Source: Prolixibacteraceae bacterium (GTDB taxonomy: Bacteria > Bacteroidota > Bacteroidia > Bacteroidales > Prolixibacteraceae). Taken from it: 64,000 nt of DNA. The notes beneath the pieces are model-generated. The model was given only the letters and a program-made list of their open reading frames with translations. It did not search any database and was not told the DNA's origin. Location of the stretch: positions 1-64,000 of the forward strand of contig JAFLKN010000052.1 of the NCBI GenBank assembly GCA_019163175.1, given 5' to 3'. Numbering within the stretch: the stretch's first letter is position 1; every line of letters starts with the position of its first letter. Positions 16,478 through 27,531 of this stretch are shown piece after piece. The position numbers were made by a program, and so were the translations under genes.

Positions 16478-17386
16478 ATGAAATTTGGACAAAGCGAAAA
16501 CCCTGAGTTTATTGATTTCCTGCTGCCTGCCGACGATCCACGCACTGCAGAAATCCTGAAACAAAACGATGCCGACAAACCTATGAACGTATATGTAGGC
16601 TGTGCCAAATGGAACAAAACCAACCTGAAAAATTTTTATCCGCGAGGAACCAAAGACGAACTGACCTATTATTCCCGTCAGTTTAATTCTATAGAGCTGA
16701 ATGCCACATTTTACAACATGCCAAGCCGTAATCAGGTAATTACCTGGCGGGATAAAGCGTCTGAAACCTTCCGGTTTTTCCCGAAGGTAACCCAAAGCAT
16801 CAGCCACATGCGCCGTTTGAACGATGTACAGGTACTAACAAATGAGTACTGCGACAACATCTGTAATTTTGAAGATAAACTCGGAATGGTATTCCTTCAG
16901 TTACACGATAATTTTAAACATAAGAATTATGACAGATTGGTGAGTTTCATTGAAAACTTCCCCAAAGCGATCCCGTTGGCAGTAGAATTGCGCAACACCG
17001 AATGGTTTAACGACACTGCTGTGTCGACCGAAGTTTACGAATTGTTTGAGAAACATCAGGTAACCAATATTGTGGTTGATACCGCCGGACGTCGCGATTT
17101 ACTGCACATGCGACTGACTACCCCAAAAGCATTTATCCGCTACGTTGGAGCAAACGATCAGCAAAGCGACCGCGAACGTTTGGATGATTGGATCAACCGG
17201 CTCAAAATATGGGTTGACCAGGGAATTCGCGACATTTATTTCTTCGTTCACCAGAACATCGAAATGGAATCGCCATTCCTCTCTGCTTATTTTATCGAAA
17301 GGCTGAACAAGGAATTTGGCCTGAATCTGCAGATTCCAACGCTTCTAGGACCTTCGGGAAATGCCAGCCCAACTCTCGGACTTTAA
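16478..17386 (+). CDS. DUF72 family protein
   Basis: A 302-residue TIM-barrel protein of the DUF72 (YecE-like) family: VYVGCAKWNKTNLKNFYPRG, YYSRQFNSIELNATFYNMPS, FRFFPKVTQSISHM, VFLQLHDNF and IPLAVELRNTEWF are the family blocks. No enzymatic activity is established for the family. There is no signal peptide, so it is cytoplasmic. The GH97 gene starts 16 nt after its stop, so they are probably co-transcribed. Confidence 0.9.
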   Translation: MKFGQSENPEFIDFLLPADDPRTAEILKQNDADKPMNVYVGCAKWNKTNLKNFYPRGTKDELTYYSRQFNSIELNATFYNMPSRNQVITWRDKASETFRFFPKVTQSISHMRRLNDVQVLTNEYCDNICNFEDKLGMVFLQLHDNFKHKNYDRLVSFIENFPKAIPLAVELRNTEWFNDTAVSTEVYELFEKHQVTNIVVDTAGRRDLLHMRLTTPKAFIRYVGANDQQSDRERLDDWINRLKIWVDQGIRDIYFFVHQNIEMESPFLSAYFIERLNKEFGLNLQIPTLLGPSGNASPTLGL

Positions 17387-17402
17387 ACTAAACTACAAAC
17401 TG

Positions 17403-19283
17403 ATGAAGAACCTAACCAAGTCATTGATAATTTGCATCCTGAGTCTTTTGATTTTTGGCGCAAAAGCAACAACCCCTTTTGAAATTCAATCGCCGGATCA
17501 GAAAATAAGCTTCTCCATTCAAACAGATGGAAGCCTCTCCTACTCTGTAAGGCATCAGAATCAAGCGGTTGTGGAGTGGTCAAAGCTAGGCATTACCTGC
17601 AACGGCGATACTTGGGACAAACAGTTGATAATTAACCTGGGTTCGGTTCAGTTGCACGACACCATCTGGACTCCGGTTTATGGTGAACGTGACCGGATTC
17701 GCGATCAATACAATGAATCTATCATCAGTATCACCAAAGAAAACCGAAAAAATCCGGTGCTTCAACTGGTCGTGAGGGTCTACAATTCAGGAATTGCTTT
17801 TCGTTACAAGTTTGCTGCCAATGAAAATGGTGGCCCGTATTTACACATTATCAACGAATCAACTGAATTCAATTTTCAGGAGAATACCAAAGCTTGGTTT
17901 ACCGCACGGGCACAATCGTTGCATCAGCTATTACCTTTAAAAAACTGGTCTGACGAGTCGGATCGTCCGCTTACGCTCGAATTGCCCAACGGATTGTTTG
18001 CCTGTTTGGCCGAAGCAGAAATGGTAAATTATGCACGAACCAAATTCAGGCTGAATCCAACCAAAGAGAATTCCATTCAATGTTCAATTTATGGCGATGT
18101 GGATGAAATTGCGCCATTTCATTCGCCATGGCGGGTAATTTTGGTTGCCGAAAAAGCCAAGGATTTGTTAGCCAACAATGCGCTTATCCTGAATCTGAAT
18201 CCACCTTGCGCCATCAAAGACCCGTCCTGGATAAAACCAGGAAAAGTAATGCGCGAAGTTACACTCTCCACTTCAGGAGCAAAAAAACTGGTTGATTTTG
18301 CCGTGGCGCGAAACATCAAATACATTCATTTTGATGCTGGTTGGTATGGGTTTGAAAATGATTATCTGGCCGATGCAACCACTGTTACCGTTGATCCACG
18401 ACGAAATCCAAAAGGAGATCTCGATCTTCAGGAGGCAATTCAATACGCTCATTCAAAAGGAGTCGGCGTTTTTTTGTACGTCAATCAGCGAGCGTTGGCG
18501 GCTCAGCTCGACACGATTTTGCCGCTTTACCAAAAATGGGGAGTGGCAGGAATTAAATTCGGATTTGTGCAGGTTGGCTCGCACCGCTGGACAACATGGC
18601 TGCATGAGGCGGTAAAAAAATGCGCCAGGTATCACCTGATGGTTGACATTCACGACGAATACCGTCCAACTGGATTCAGCCGGACTTACCCCAACCTAAT
18701 GACTCAGGAAGGTATTCGTGGAAACGAGGAAATGCCCGATGCCACCAACAATACAATTTTACCTTTTACCCGATTCGTTGCCGGAGCTGCCGATTATACC
18801 TTCTGCTATTTTTTTCGGAAAGAATTGGGGCATCCGACACGACACATACAAAATACATCAGCCCATCAGCTGGCATTGCCGGTTATTTATTACAGTCCGC
18901 TGCAATGGATGTATTGGTATGATAAACCCGAAGATTACCAAAACGAACCTGAACTGGCATTCTGGGATGTACTTCCGACAAGCTGGAACGATACCAAAGT
19001 GATTCAGGGTGAAATCGGAAAATACATTACGGTTGCCAGAAAGAATCAATCCGATTGGTTTGTAGGCAGTATCACCAACACCGAAGCGCGCGAATTAAAA
19101 GTTCCACTTGATTTTCTGGAGTCGGGAAAAAAGTACGAGGCAACACTTTATTTCGACGATCCCAATGTATCAACTCGCACGCATGTTGGAATTACCAAAC
19201 AGAAAGTAGATTCAAAAACAGTCTTAAATGTTAAGCTTCAGGCTTCAGGCGGACAGGCAATTTTGATTAAACCGATTGACTAA
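17403..19283 (+). CDS. Secreted glycoside hydrolase family 97 protein
   Basis: Starting at the ATG 17403 it has 626 residues with a signal peptide (about 1-23, LLIFGAKA). The N-terminal beta-supersandwich (to about residue 260), the TIM barrel (IKYIHFDAGWYG, GVGVFLYVNQRA, GIKFGFVQVGSHRW, HLMVDIHDEYRPTG, YPNLMTQEGIRGNEE) and the C-terminal beta domain follow the GH97 order. The family contains retaining alpha-galactosidases and inverting alpha-glucosidases. In the GIKFGF strand I see Gly where I expect the Asp nucleophile of the retaining type, while Glu residues in QEGIRGNEE are kept, so the mechanism is uncertain. It converges on the RACo-like gene with 14 nt between the stops. Confidence 0.88.
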   Translation: MKNLTKSLIICILSLLIFGAKATTPFEIQSPDQKISFSIQTDGSLSYSVRHQNQAVVEWSKLGITCNGDTWDKQLIINLGSVQLHDTIWTPVYGERDRIRDQYNESIISITKENRKNPVLQLVVRVYNSGIAFRYKFAANENGGPYLHIINESTEFNFQENTKAWFTARAQSLHQLLPLKNWSDESDRPLTLELPNGLFACLAEAEMVNYARTKFRLNPTKENSIQCSIYGDVDEIAPFHSPWRVILVAEKAKDLLANNALILNLNPPCAIKDPSWIKPGKVMREVTLSTSGAKKLVDFAVARNIKYIHFDAGWYGFENDYLADATTVTVDPRRNPKGDLDLQEAIQYAHSKGVGVFLYVNQRALAAQLDTILPLYQKWGVAGIKFGFVQVGSHRWTTWLHEAVKKCARYHLMVDIHDEYRPTGFSRTYPNLMTQEGIRGNEEMPDATNNTILPFTRFVAGAADYTFCYFFRKELGHPTRHIQNTSAHQLALPVIYYSPLQWMYWYDKPEDYQNEPELAFWDVLPTSWNDTKVIQGEIGKYITVARKNQSDWFVGSITNTEARELKVPLDFLESGKKYEATLYFDDPNVSTRTHVGITKQKVDSKTVLNVKLQASGGQAILIKPID

Positions 19284-19297
19284 ACTGCTTTTGGCAT

Positions 19298-20785
19298 TTA
19301 AAGAAACAGCATCTTATCTACATAAATATCCTGAAAGCTGGGGTCTCCTTCCAGATTGATATGCCTGGTTTTATTTAGAATTTCGGTGGTAATCGCTGAA
19401 TCGGAGAACAGGAACATCTTTGCTCCAATGAGTGCTGTGTTTCCCATTTTGTGAATCTTCTCCTCCGGAAGTTCAATCATTCCGGTAGCAACAACGTTTT
19501 CGATGTTGATGTAACTGCCGAAACCTCCGGCAATGTAGATGGTTTCAATCTCCGAAAGTTCGATCGAAAGATTCCGGGCAAGAATAGTCAGTCCGGCGGC
19601 AATGGCTGCCTTGGCCAATTGAAATTCGTTGATGTCTTTCTGCGATAGGCTTACTTTTCCGGCAAGTTGTATTTTTTGCCCGCCCGAATTAATTTCACCA
19701 AACATCCCAATCAGTTCCAGTTTCCGTAGAACCGCAACAGCATCAATCAGGGCACTTCCGCAAATTCCTTTGGCGGCAGTATTTCCAATCACGCTGGCCT
19801 CAATTTTCCCATCAACCAGATTCAACGACGCAATGGCTCCGATTACGGCTCGCATTCCCATCGAAATGTTGGCGCCTTCAAAGGCTGGTCCGGCTGCTGT
19901 TGAAGCACAAACAATCTGGTGTTTATTTCCCAGCACAATTTCGCCATTGGTTCCTAAATCTATAAGAGCAGAGTAGCTTTCTTTCAGGTGCAGACCAGTT
20001 GCAGCTATCCCGGCCAGAATATCGCTGCCCACAAAACTACCAATCGAAGGGTAAAATCGGACAGGTTCTTTTACCTCAAATTTCCAGTCCAACTCTTCAG
20101 ATTGAAATGATTTTAAGCCCAGATTGTTGGTATGAAAAGGGTACATGGAAAGCGGGGAAACATCACATTTGCTAAAAATGAGTTGCATGGCCGTGTTTCC
20201 AACCAGCACAACTTTTTGCACATCGACATGATGTCTTTTCAGCATCACTTCAATCATCGTTCCAATGGCCAGCCGAATGATTCGGGTCATTTCCTCAGCT
20301 TGACCATCCAAACATGCCTGAATACGCGAAATCAGATCAGCACCGAATTTAACCTGTGGGTTCAACATCGTTTCAACAGCCAACACTTTGGCAGTCGATA
20401 AATCGACCAACTGTGCCACAACGGTAGTTGTACCCAAATCAATTGCAATTCCAAATCCCTGTTGGGGCTTAAACTCAAACTCACTTTCATCGGCCAGAAT
20501 CAAATGATTGAACTGTTCAATTTCAAGCGTGATATTGCTTGTACAGTTGCTAAAACAAGCCAGGCGCCAGTCTTTAGCCAGCCCAAGTTTGTCAAGCTTT
20601 TGTTGATGGGCGGCCGTGGTGTGAACCTCTCCATCCAAAAGTTTGACTTTGCATTTGCCACAGGTGCCTTTTCCGCCGCATGGAAATTCAATGCCGAATT
20701 CGTGTAAAACATCAATCAAAGGAGTTTGATTGTTTACCTGAATTTCTTTTCCGAGCGGATGAAGACGGATGACATGTTTGCTCAT
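19298..20785 (-). CDS. ASKHA-domain corrinoid-activation (RACo-like) protein with N-terminal 2Fe-2S ferredoxin domain
   Basis: A 495-residue DUF4445-type protein. Residues 1-90 are a plant-type ferredoxin domain with C36-x5-C42-x2-C45 and C77. After a linker, GFGIAIDLGTTTVVAQLVDL (from about 111) opens an actin-like ATPase domain, with DLGTNGEIVLG, STAAGPAFEGANISMG and IYIAGGFGSYINIENV further on. RACo proteins use ATP and a low-potential electron to restore Co(I) in corrinoid methyltransferases. Such genes normally sit beside methyltransferase and corrinoid-protein genes; none are visible within this window. It diverges from an AraC regulator across 140 nt. Confidence 0.9.
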   Translation of the reverse strand: MSKHVIRLHPLGKEIQVNNQTPLIDVLHEFGIEFPCGGKGTCGKCKVKLLDGEVHTTAAHQQKLDKLGLAKDWRLACFSNCTSNITLEIEQFNHLILADESEFEFKPQQGFGIAIDLGTTTVVAQLVDLSTAKVLAVETMLNPQVKFGADLISRIQACLDGQAEEMTRIIRLAIGTMIEVMLKRHHVDVQKVVLVGNTAMQLIFSKCDVSPLSMYPFHTNNLGLKSFQSEELDWKFEVKEPVRFYPSIGSFVGSDILAGIAATGLHLKESYSALIDLGTNGEIVLGNKHQIVCASTAAGPAFEGANISMGMRAVIGAIASLNLVDGKIEASVIGNTAAKGICGSALIDAVAVLRKLELIGMFGEINSGGQKIQLAGKVSLSQKDINEFQLAKAAIAAGLTILARNLSIELSEIETIYIAGGFGSYINIENVVATGMIELPEEKIHKMGNTALIGAKMFLFSDSAITTEILNKTRHINLEGDPSFQDIYVDKMLFL

Positions 20786-20925
20786 GATTTGGTCTTGAGG
20801 ATTCTGGTCAAAATTAATAAAATGGGAAAGAGAATTTCAAAAAAGATCGTTGTGCGGAGCATATTCAGATTTCTTTGCCTTTCGCTATTTTGTGTGTACT
20901 TTCGTGATCAATCAGCAAATGCCAA

Positions 20926-21813
20926 ATGAAGAGTCCTGCCGAACAGCTACCCGTTTACAGCCTGCATAATTTCAGTTCTCCGGAACGAAAAAGCCAGCAA
21001 TTTCAGGTAGAGGTTTTCGATGCCAACCGGCATTTTAGCGTGAAATACCCGCATCGGCACGACTTTTTTGAAGTGCTTTATCTGCTCAAAGGTTCCGGCT
21101 ACCATGTAATTGACGGGAATAAATATGAGATCAAACCACCCTGCGTTTTCTTTATGTCGCCCGGACAGGCGCATAAATTGGAGCTTTCGAACGACATCGA
21201 AGGTTACATTTTCATTTTCACTGCCGATTTCTATCTGCTCAACCGAAGCAATCAGAACAGTCTGATTGAATTTCCCTTCTTTTACACTATCCATCAGGAT
21301 AATCCGCCATTGCCGCTTGATAATGAAAATGACATTCGTTTTCTGGAAAGTTTGTTCAGGCAAAGTATAGCTGAAATCAGTCAATCTGGTAACTACACCA
21401 TCGATCTGTTGCGCTCTATTCTCGACCTGATTTTGACGACCTGTGCCGCTCGCTACAAGGTCAGCGAAAACATGTTGAATAAAGGGAAAGGGCAGATTTT
21501 GGTTAAACGCTTCTTTCATTTACTCGAAGAAAATCATCAGAAAAACCTTTCATTGAATGATTATTCAGGTATGATGGGCGTTACTCCGAATCATTTGACT
21601 CAAACCGTAAAGTTGCTCACTGGCAAAACATCATCGCAAATTGTTAAAGCCAAACAATTGATGGAAATTAAACGCCTTTTGGTACATACCAACCTTAGCG
21701 TTTCAGAAATCGCCAATCAGCTGAACTTTGACGATCAATCGTATTTCACCAAGTTTTTCAAGCGCGAAACCGGTATAACTCCAATTCAGTATCGCACTGA
21801 AACATTTAAGTAG
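20926..21813 (+). CDS. AraC-family transcriptional regulator
   Basis: A 295-residue regulator. Residues about 35-110 are a cupin sensor (KYPHRHDFFEVLYLLKGSG, then CVFFMSPGQAHKLEL); the C-terminal 100 residues are two helix-turn-helices (NLSLNDYSGMMGVTPNHLTQTVK and SVSEIANQLNFDDQSYFTKFFKRETGITPIQY). It diverges from the RACo-like gene, which makes that gene its most obvious target, although the inducer is unknown. The ATG at 20926 opens directly into the protein. Confidence 0.9.
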   Translation: MKSPAEQLPVYSLHNFSSPERKSQQFQVEVFDANRHFSVKYPHRHDFFEVLYLLKGSGYHVIDGNKYEIKPPCVFFMSPGQAHKLELSNDIEGYIFIFTADFYLLNRSNQNSLIEFPFFYTIHQDNPPLPLDNENDIRFLESLFRQSIAEISQSGNYTIDLLRSILDLILTTCAARYKVSENMLNKGKGQILVKRFFHLLEENHQKNLSLNDYSGMMGVTPNHLTQTVKLLTGKTSSQIVKAKQLMEIKRLLVHTNLSVSEIANQLNFDDQSYFTKFFKRETGITPIQYRTETFK

Positions 21814-22013
21814 TGTGCAAAACTACCATATTCACTTTATTTGTAACTTACTGTCATGTAGGGCTTATTTTTATTTATTGAGATCATTTAAATTAGTAAT
21901 CCATGAAAAGTACCTAAAATACTTGTTTTTTTACTCTGCATTTTAACGAATATTGTATTGCTTTGTATCATTTATATTCAGATTGAATTTACATACACAC
22001 TAAAATCATAAAA

Positions 22014-23489
22014 ATGGCAAATTATTTCAACACACTTCCGTTGCGTCTTCAGTTAGAGCAGCTTGGAACCTGCGAATTTATGGACAGTTCGGAGTTTGCT
22101 GATGGCGTTAAAAAGCTGGAAGGCAAAAAAATCGTGATCATCGGTTGCGGCGCTCAGGGTTTAAATCAGGGTTTAAACATGCGCGATTCAGGTCTGGACG
22201 TTTCGTACACTTTGCGTGCAGAAGCGATCAAAGAACAGCGCCAGTCGTATAAAAATGCAGCTGGTAATGGGTTCAAAGTCGGCACTTACGAAGAAATGAT
22301 CCCAACTGCCGATTTGGTAATCAACCTCACTCCGGATAAACAGCACACCGGCGTAATCACAGCGGTAATGCCATTGATCAAAAAAGGAGCAACGCTTTCT
22401 TATTCACACGGTTTCAACATCGTTGAAGAAGGAATGCAGATCCGCAAAGATATTACCGTTATCATGGTGGCACCTAAATCTCCAGGGTCTGAAGTTCGCG
22501 AAGAGTACAAACGCGGTTTCGGTGTACCTACACTGATTGCCGTTCATCCTGAAAACGACCCGAATAAAGATGGTTTCGAAATTGCTAAAGCCTACGCTGC
22601 TGCTACTGGTGGCCACAAAGCCGGTGTTTTAAGTTCATCGTTCGTTGCCGAAGTAAAATCGGATTTGATGGGCGAGCAAACCATTCTTTGTGGTTTGTTG
22701 CAAACTGGTTCAATCCTGTCGTTCAACAAGATGGTTGAAAAAGGAATTGATGCAGGTTATGCTTCAAAATTAGTTCAGTATGGTTGGGAAGTAATTACCG
22801 AAGCCTTGAAACACGGCGGCATCACCAATATGATGGACCGTTTGTCGAATCCGGCTAAAATTAAAGCTTTTGAACTTTCTGAAGAATTGAAACGCATTAT
22901 GCGCCCATTGTTCCAGAAACACATGGACGATATTATGTCGGGTCATTTCTCGAAAACTATGATGGAAGACTGGGCCAACGACGATAAAAACCTGCTGACA
23001 TGGAGAGCTGAAACCGGTGAAACCGCTTTCGAAAAAACTCCTGCCGGCCATGTTGAAATCAGCGAACAGGAATATTTCGACAATGGTGTTTTGATGGTTG
23101 CTTTCGTAAAATCAGGCGTTGAATTGGCTTTCGAAACAATGACCGAAGCCGGAATCAAAGAAGAATCGGCTTACTATGAGTCGTTACATGAAACTCCGCT
23201 GATTGCCAATACAATCGCTCGTAAAAAGCTGTTTGAAATGAACCGCGTAATTTCGGATACTGCCGAATACGGTTGCTATTTGTTCGATCATGCCTGCAAA
23301 CCACTTTTGGCCGATTTCATGTCGAAAATTGACACAGATGTGATTGGTAAACCTTACGGCGCCGGCAAAGGCAATGGCGTTGACAACAAACAACTGATCA
23401 GTGTAAACGAAATTATCCGTTACCACGAAGTTGAAATGATTGGCGAAGAATTGCGTGCCGAAATGACCGCCATGAAAAGTATTGTATAA
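22014..23489 (+). CDS. ilvC: Ketol-acid reductoisomerase, class II (long form)
   Basis: A 491-residue KARI, the long class with a duplicated C-terminal knotted domain as in E. coli. The NADPH domain shows [23 protein letters not shown]; the metal and substrate residues lie in [11 protein letters not shown] (about 215-225) and again in the second knot near [10 protein letters not shown]. It catalyses the second step of valine/isoleucine synthesis (acetolactate to dihydroxy-isovalerate). No ilvB, ilvN or ilvD is adjacent, so the pathway genes are split. The 200-nt upstream region shows no readable attenuator. A strong terminator follows. Confidence 0.97.
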   Translation: MANYFNTLPLRLQLEQLGTCEFMDSSEFADGVKKLEGKKIVIIGCGAQGLNQGLNMRDSGLDVSYTLRAEAIKEQRQSYKNAAGNGFKVGTYEEMIPTADLVINLTPDKQHTGVITAVMPLIKKGATLSYSHGFNIVEEGMQIRKDITVIMVAPKSPGSEVREEYKRGFGVPTLIAVHPENDPNKDGFEIAKAYAAATGGHKAGVLSSSFVAEVKSDLMGEQTILCGLLQTGSILSFNKMVEKGIDAGYASKLVQYGWEVITEALKHGGITNMMDRLSNPAKIKAFELSEELKRIMRPLFQKHMDDIMSGHFSKTMMEDWANDDKNLLTWRAETGETAFEKTPAGHVEISEQEYFDNGVLMVAFVKSGVELAFETMTEAGIKEESAYYESLHETPLIANTIARKKLFEMNRVISDTAEYGCYLFDHACKPLLADFMSKIDTDVIGKPYGAGKGNGVDNKQLISVNEIIRYHEVEMIGEELRAEMTAMKSIV

Positions 23490-23512
23490 TTAGAGTTACC
23501 CCCTATAACTTG

Positions 23513-23543
23513 AAAAGCCTCGTTGAAAAACGAGGCTTTTTTT
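23513..23543 (+). terminator. Intrinsic terminator of ilvC
   Basis: Perfect 12-bp stem AAAAGCCTCGTT / AACGAGGCTTTT with a GAAA tetraloop and a run of seven T's. Confidence 0.95.
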
Positions 23544-23610
23544 ATGAATCATATACAACACAATCAACAGATGAAGAATAACTTAAAAATTTTAGGTTAG
23601 CCTCGAGGTT

Positions 23611-25062
23611 CTATAATTTCCTAAATTCAACCAACAATTCTTCTACTTTTCTAATCGCCTCAGTCTGGCTGCATGCAAAATTATTCAGCATGATGGTAAA
23701 GCAAAGTTGTCGGCCGGAAAGTGAAGTAAGGTAGCCAGAATAACAACGGACACGGGTCATAGAGCCACTTTTGGCATGCAAACACTGATTGGGGAAATTT
23801 TCATTTTTGAAAACCGTTAAGGTGCCACTTCCAACCGTGGCAAGCGACTGGTAGAAATCTTCTGCATACGCACTCTTTGTTTTCATGTAGCTTAAAATAT
23901 TCACCATTTGGCTGGCCGTAACCGCATTGAAACGTGACAAACCACTGCCGTCGTTCATAAAAAAACCAGTCATATCTAATCCTTTGTCTTTCCAGAATTG
24001 GACAACAAATTTGCAACCCTCTTTGGTCGTTCCCATCCCTGTTTTCTGAAATGCCAGGTGTTTCAGAAAATGCTCAGCAAACAGGTTTACGCTTTCGTAA
24101 TTGGTTACCCGGATAATGTCGCGTAAAGGAGGTGAAAGCGTTTCGGCAAGTGTGGAACTGTTCGTTCCTGATTTTTCAAACTTGACTGATCCTTTCAGAA
24201 TAATGCTGTTTGCTGCTAATTTAGTTTTGAATTCATTCGCCAGAAGTGCAGTCGGATTTGGCATTGAAGCCCTGACCACAAAATCACTTTTCCCTTTCGG
24301 AATGGTTCCCCGAACAACCCTGTGGCTGTCTTCCGGATTACCAAATATATACGCCTGATCACTGTTGACATCTGATGAACGGACTTCGTTTTGCAATTCC
24401 AATCCCGGAATTTCAGGAACAACCCGAAGCAATTGTGTTGGTTGGCTGGCCATTTCGGGGGACTTCAGGTGAATTTCGTAGAGGTTGTCGTAAATGGTCA
24501 GACCCGAAGCGCCTGCACCATAGTAGTTCCCCAAATCCTCCCACACCCAGCTTCCCGGAATCATTTGCGATTCGTAAATTGTGGCATCTAAAACAAGGTT
24601 TCCGCTGATTACTTTTATGCTTTTGTCATGCAAAGCTTTAATCCATTCCTCCTGAAACGACTTGCTTTCCGGAAAATATTCGGAACCCAAAGTAGGATCT
24701 CCGCCACCAATTACCTGCAAATCGCCCCAAAGTGTATCGTTACGAACGATGCCAGAATACGAAAGGGCAGTTTTAAAACGAAAATCAGGACCAAAAACTT
24801 CGAGGGCCGTGGCTGTGGTCACCGTTTTCAAAATCGAAGCCGGAACCAAGCTCTGCATTGGTATTGAGCGGATAAGTTCTTCGCCAGTCAAATTGTCGGT
24901 AACCGATAGTCCCACGCTTGCAGTTGCCAGTTCAGGAATGGTTTGCCAACTCCTGACCTTTTGCTGTACACCTGAAATGTTGGGTTGTGCAAAAAGTGCA
25001 GAGGCACAGGCTATCAGCAAGACAGAAAGTAAGATTTTAGATTTGAAATGATATAAGTTCAT
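23611..25062 (-). CDS. dacB: D-alanyl-D-alanine carboxypeptidase/endopeptidase (PBP4 type, S13)
   Basis: A 483-residue periplasmic penicillin-binding protein with a signal peptide (about 1-25, ASALFAQ). The active-site motifs are S76-I-L-K79 (PASILK), S-V-N in TNYESVNLF, and K-S-G in CLHAKSGSMTRV. The large insert between motifs 1 and 2 (about residues 95-290) is typical of class C PBPs. It trims peptidoglycan stem peptides or opens cross-links. It is monocistronic and diverges from eno. Confidence 0.95.
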   Translation of the reverse strand: MNLYHFKSKILLSVLLIACASALFAQPNISGVQQKVRSWQTIPELATASVGLSVTDNLTGEELIRSIPMQSLVPASILKTVTTATALEVFGPDFRFKTALSYSGIVRNDTLWGDLQVIGGGDPTLGSEYFPESKSFQEEWIKALHDKSIKVISGNLVLDATIYESQMIPGSWVWEDLGNYYGAGASGLTIYDNLYEIHLKSPEMASQPTQLLRVVPEIPGLELQNEVRSSDVNSDQAYIFGNPEDSHRVVRGTIPKGKSDFVVRASMPNPTALLANEFKTKLAANSIILKGSVKFEKSGTNSSTLAETLSPPLRDIIRVTNYESVNLFAEHFLKHLAFQKTGMGTTKEGCKFVVQFWKDKGLDMTGFFMNDGSGLSRFNAVTASQMVNILSYMKTKSAYAEDFYQSLATVGSGTLTVFKNENFPNQCLHAKSGSMTRVRCYSGYLTSLSGRQLCFTIMLNNFACSQTEAIRKVEELLVEFRKL

Positions 25063-25232
25063 GCTTTAATTTTGAGTTGTTAAGATAAGCAGATTTCTCA
25101 AACCTGATGATAAATTCAGGCATTCTTTACCTTCACTTTCCCCAATCAGTCAAACGATTTTCCGGACTAAATCTTTTGTTTAAATTAAGGTTATGCCTTT
25201 TGGCTGAAAAGTCTTTTTTCAGATGCTTTTAT

Positions 25233-25240
25233 TATCTTTG
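25233..25240 (+). promoter_or_regulatory. -7 element of eno
   Basis: TATCTTTG matches TAnnTTTG and gives an approximately 75-nt leader before the eno ATG. The -33 region is T-rich without a clean TTTG. Confidence 0.55.
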
Positions 25241-25265
25241 TCGTGTTTTGAAAAAAACATTCTAA

Positions 25266-26624
<1,359 letters not shown>

Positions 26625-26643
26625 GCTGAAAAGCTGAATATAC

Positions 26644-26676
26644 AAAAGCCGGTTTCCAAATGGGAACCGGCTTTTT
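26644..26676. terminator. Intrinsic terminator of eno
   Basis: AAAAGCCGGTTTCC / GGGAACCGGCTTTT stem with an AAAT loop and a T-run; it lies between convergent eno and ric. Confidence 0.92.
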
Positions 26677-26724
26677 GCATTTTTAGGATTTGTATTTTGT
26701 CCCTTTCACAGAATAATTTAGCGT

Positions 26725-27453
26725 TTATTCAACAAGAATTGCTTGTTCCAACTCAATAGCTTTGGGAAAAAGAATGTTGTTTTCAAGATGAACATGAAGA
26801 TGCAAATCATCCTCGAATTCTTTCAGCTTGCCATAGAGAACCCGGAATGTGTTGCAGGCATCTTCAGGAGCAGTGTACCCATTGCTTAAACGGTACAACT
26901 GTTTCAGGATGATTCCGGCAGTTTCGTGTTCTTGCTCCATTACCGAAATGGGGGATGCAATAGAGCCAAAACATGAAGGGTCGTTGCAACTTCCGGCAGC
27001 TTCTGACGCAACCAGCTTTTTGATGTAAGGGAACAGAACCATTTCCTCCTTTTGCATGTGCATCAACAATTCGTTAGCCAGTTGATTAAACAGATCTTTA
27101 ATCACCACAACTTCTGAATGATGAGCGCCATGAACTTCGGCTACTTTTTGCGTCAATGGTAAAATCTGTGGAATAGCTTTACTCACATACTGATGATGGG
27201 TATTGATAATATAATCCGATAAAAAATCAATTTTCCAGCTATCAAAATCATGAGCAGCTGATCCCGTATTGTATTGAAGAGCTTCCAGTTCATTAATTAC
27301 TTTCGATTCGTCTGTCCCACTATTGGCGCAGGCTTGGGCTACCGAAATTTTTCCACCACAGCAAAAATCAATGCCATGACTACTAAATACATCGGCAGCT
27401 CTAAAATCCAACTTCACAATCTCTCCTACTGATTTATTTCTTAAGTTTTCCAT
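26725..27453 (-). CDS. ric: Iron-sulfur cluster repair di-iron protein (RIC/ScdA/YtfE)
   Basis: A 242-residue protein with an N-terminal ScdA_N domain (VGEIVKLDFRAADVFSSHGIDFCCGGK, with the CC pair) and a C-terminal hemerythrin-like four-helix bundle. The di-iron ligands are spread over H-x-x-Y-V (NTHHQYVSK), HGAHHSE, MHMQKEE, EQEHETA and HLHVHLENN. RIC proteins restore iron-sulfur clusters damaged by nitric oxide. It is downstream of the quinol NO reductase gene (78 nt, with a hairpin between), so both probably belong to one NO-responsive unit. Confidence 0.95.
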   Translation of the reverse strand: MENLRNKSVGEIVKLDFRAADVFSSHGIDFCCGGKISVAQACANSGTDESKVINELEALQYNTGSAAHDFDSWKIDFLSDYIINTHHQYVSKAIPQILPLTQKVAEVHGAHHSEVVVIKDLFNQLANELLMHMQKEEMVLFPYIKKLVASEAAGSCNDPSCFGSIASPISVMEQEHETAGIILKQLYRLSNGYTAPEDACNTFRVLYGKLKEFEDDLHLHVHLENNILFPKAIELEQAILVE

Positions 27454-27482
27454 TTTTCTGATTTTATTGTTGTTCTCATTAA

Positions 27483-27512
27483 ACTCTGACAGAGCCTCAA
27501 CCCTGTCAGAGT
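27483..27512 (-). other. Intercistronic hairpin between norB and ric
   Basis: ACTCTGACAG (27483-27492) and CTGTCAGAGT (27503-27512) form a perfect 10-bp stem with a 10-nt loop. There is no T-run, so an mRNA-stability or partial-termination element is more likely than a full terminator. Confidence 0.6.
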
Positions 27513-27531
27513 CCGAATATAATATTATTTT

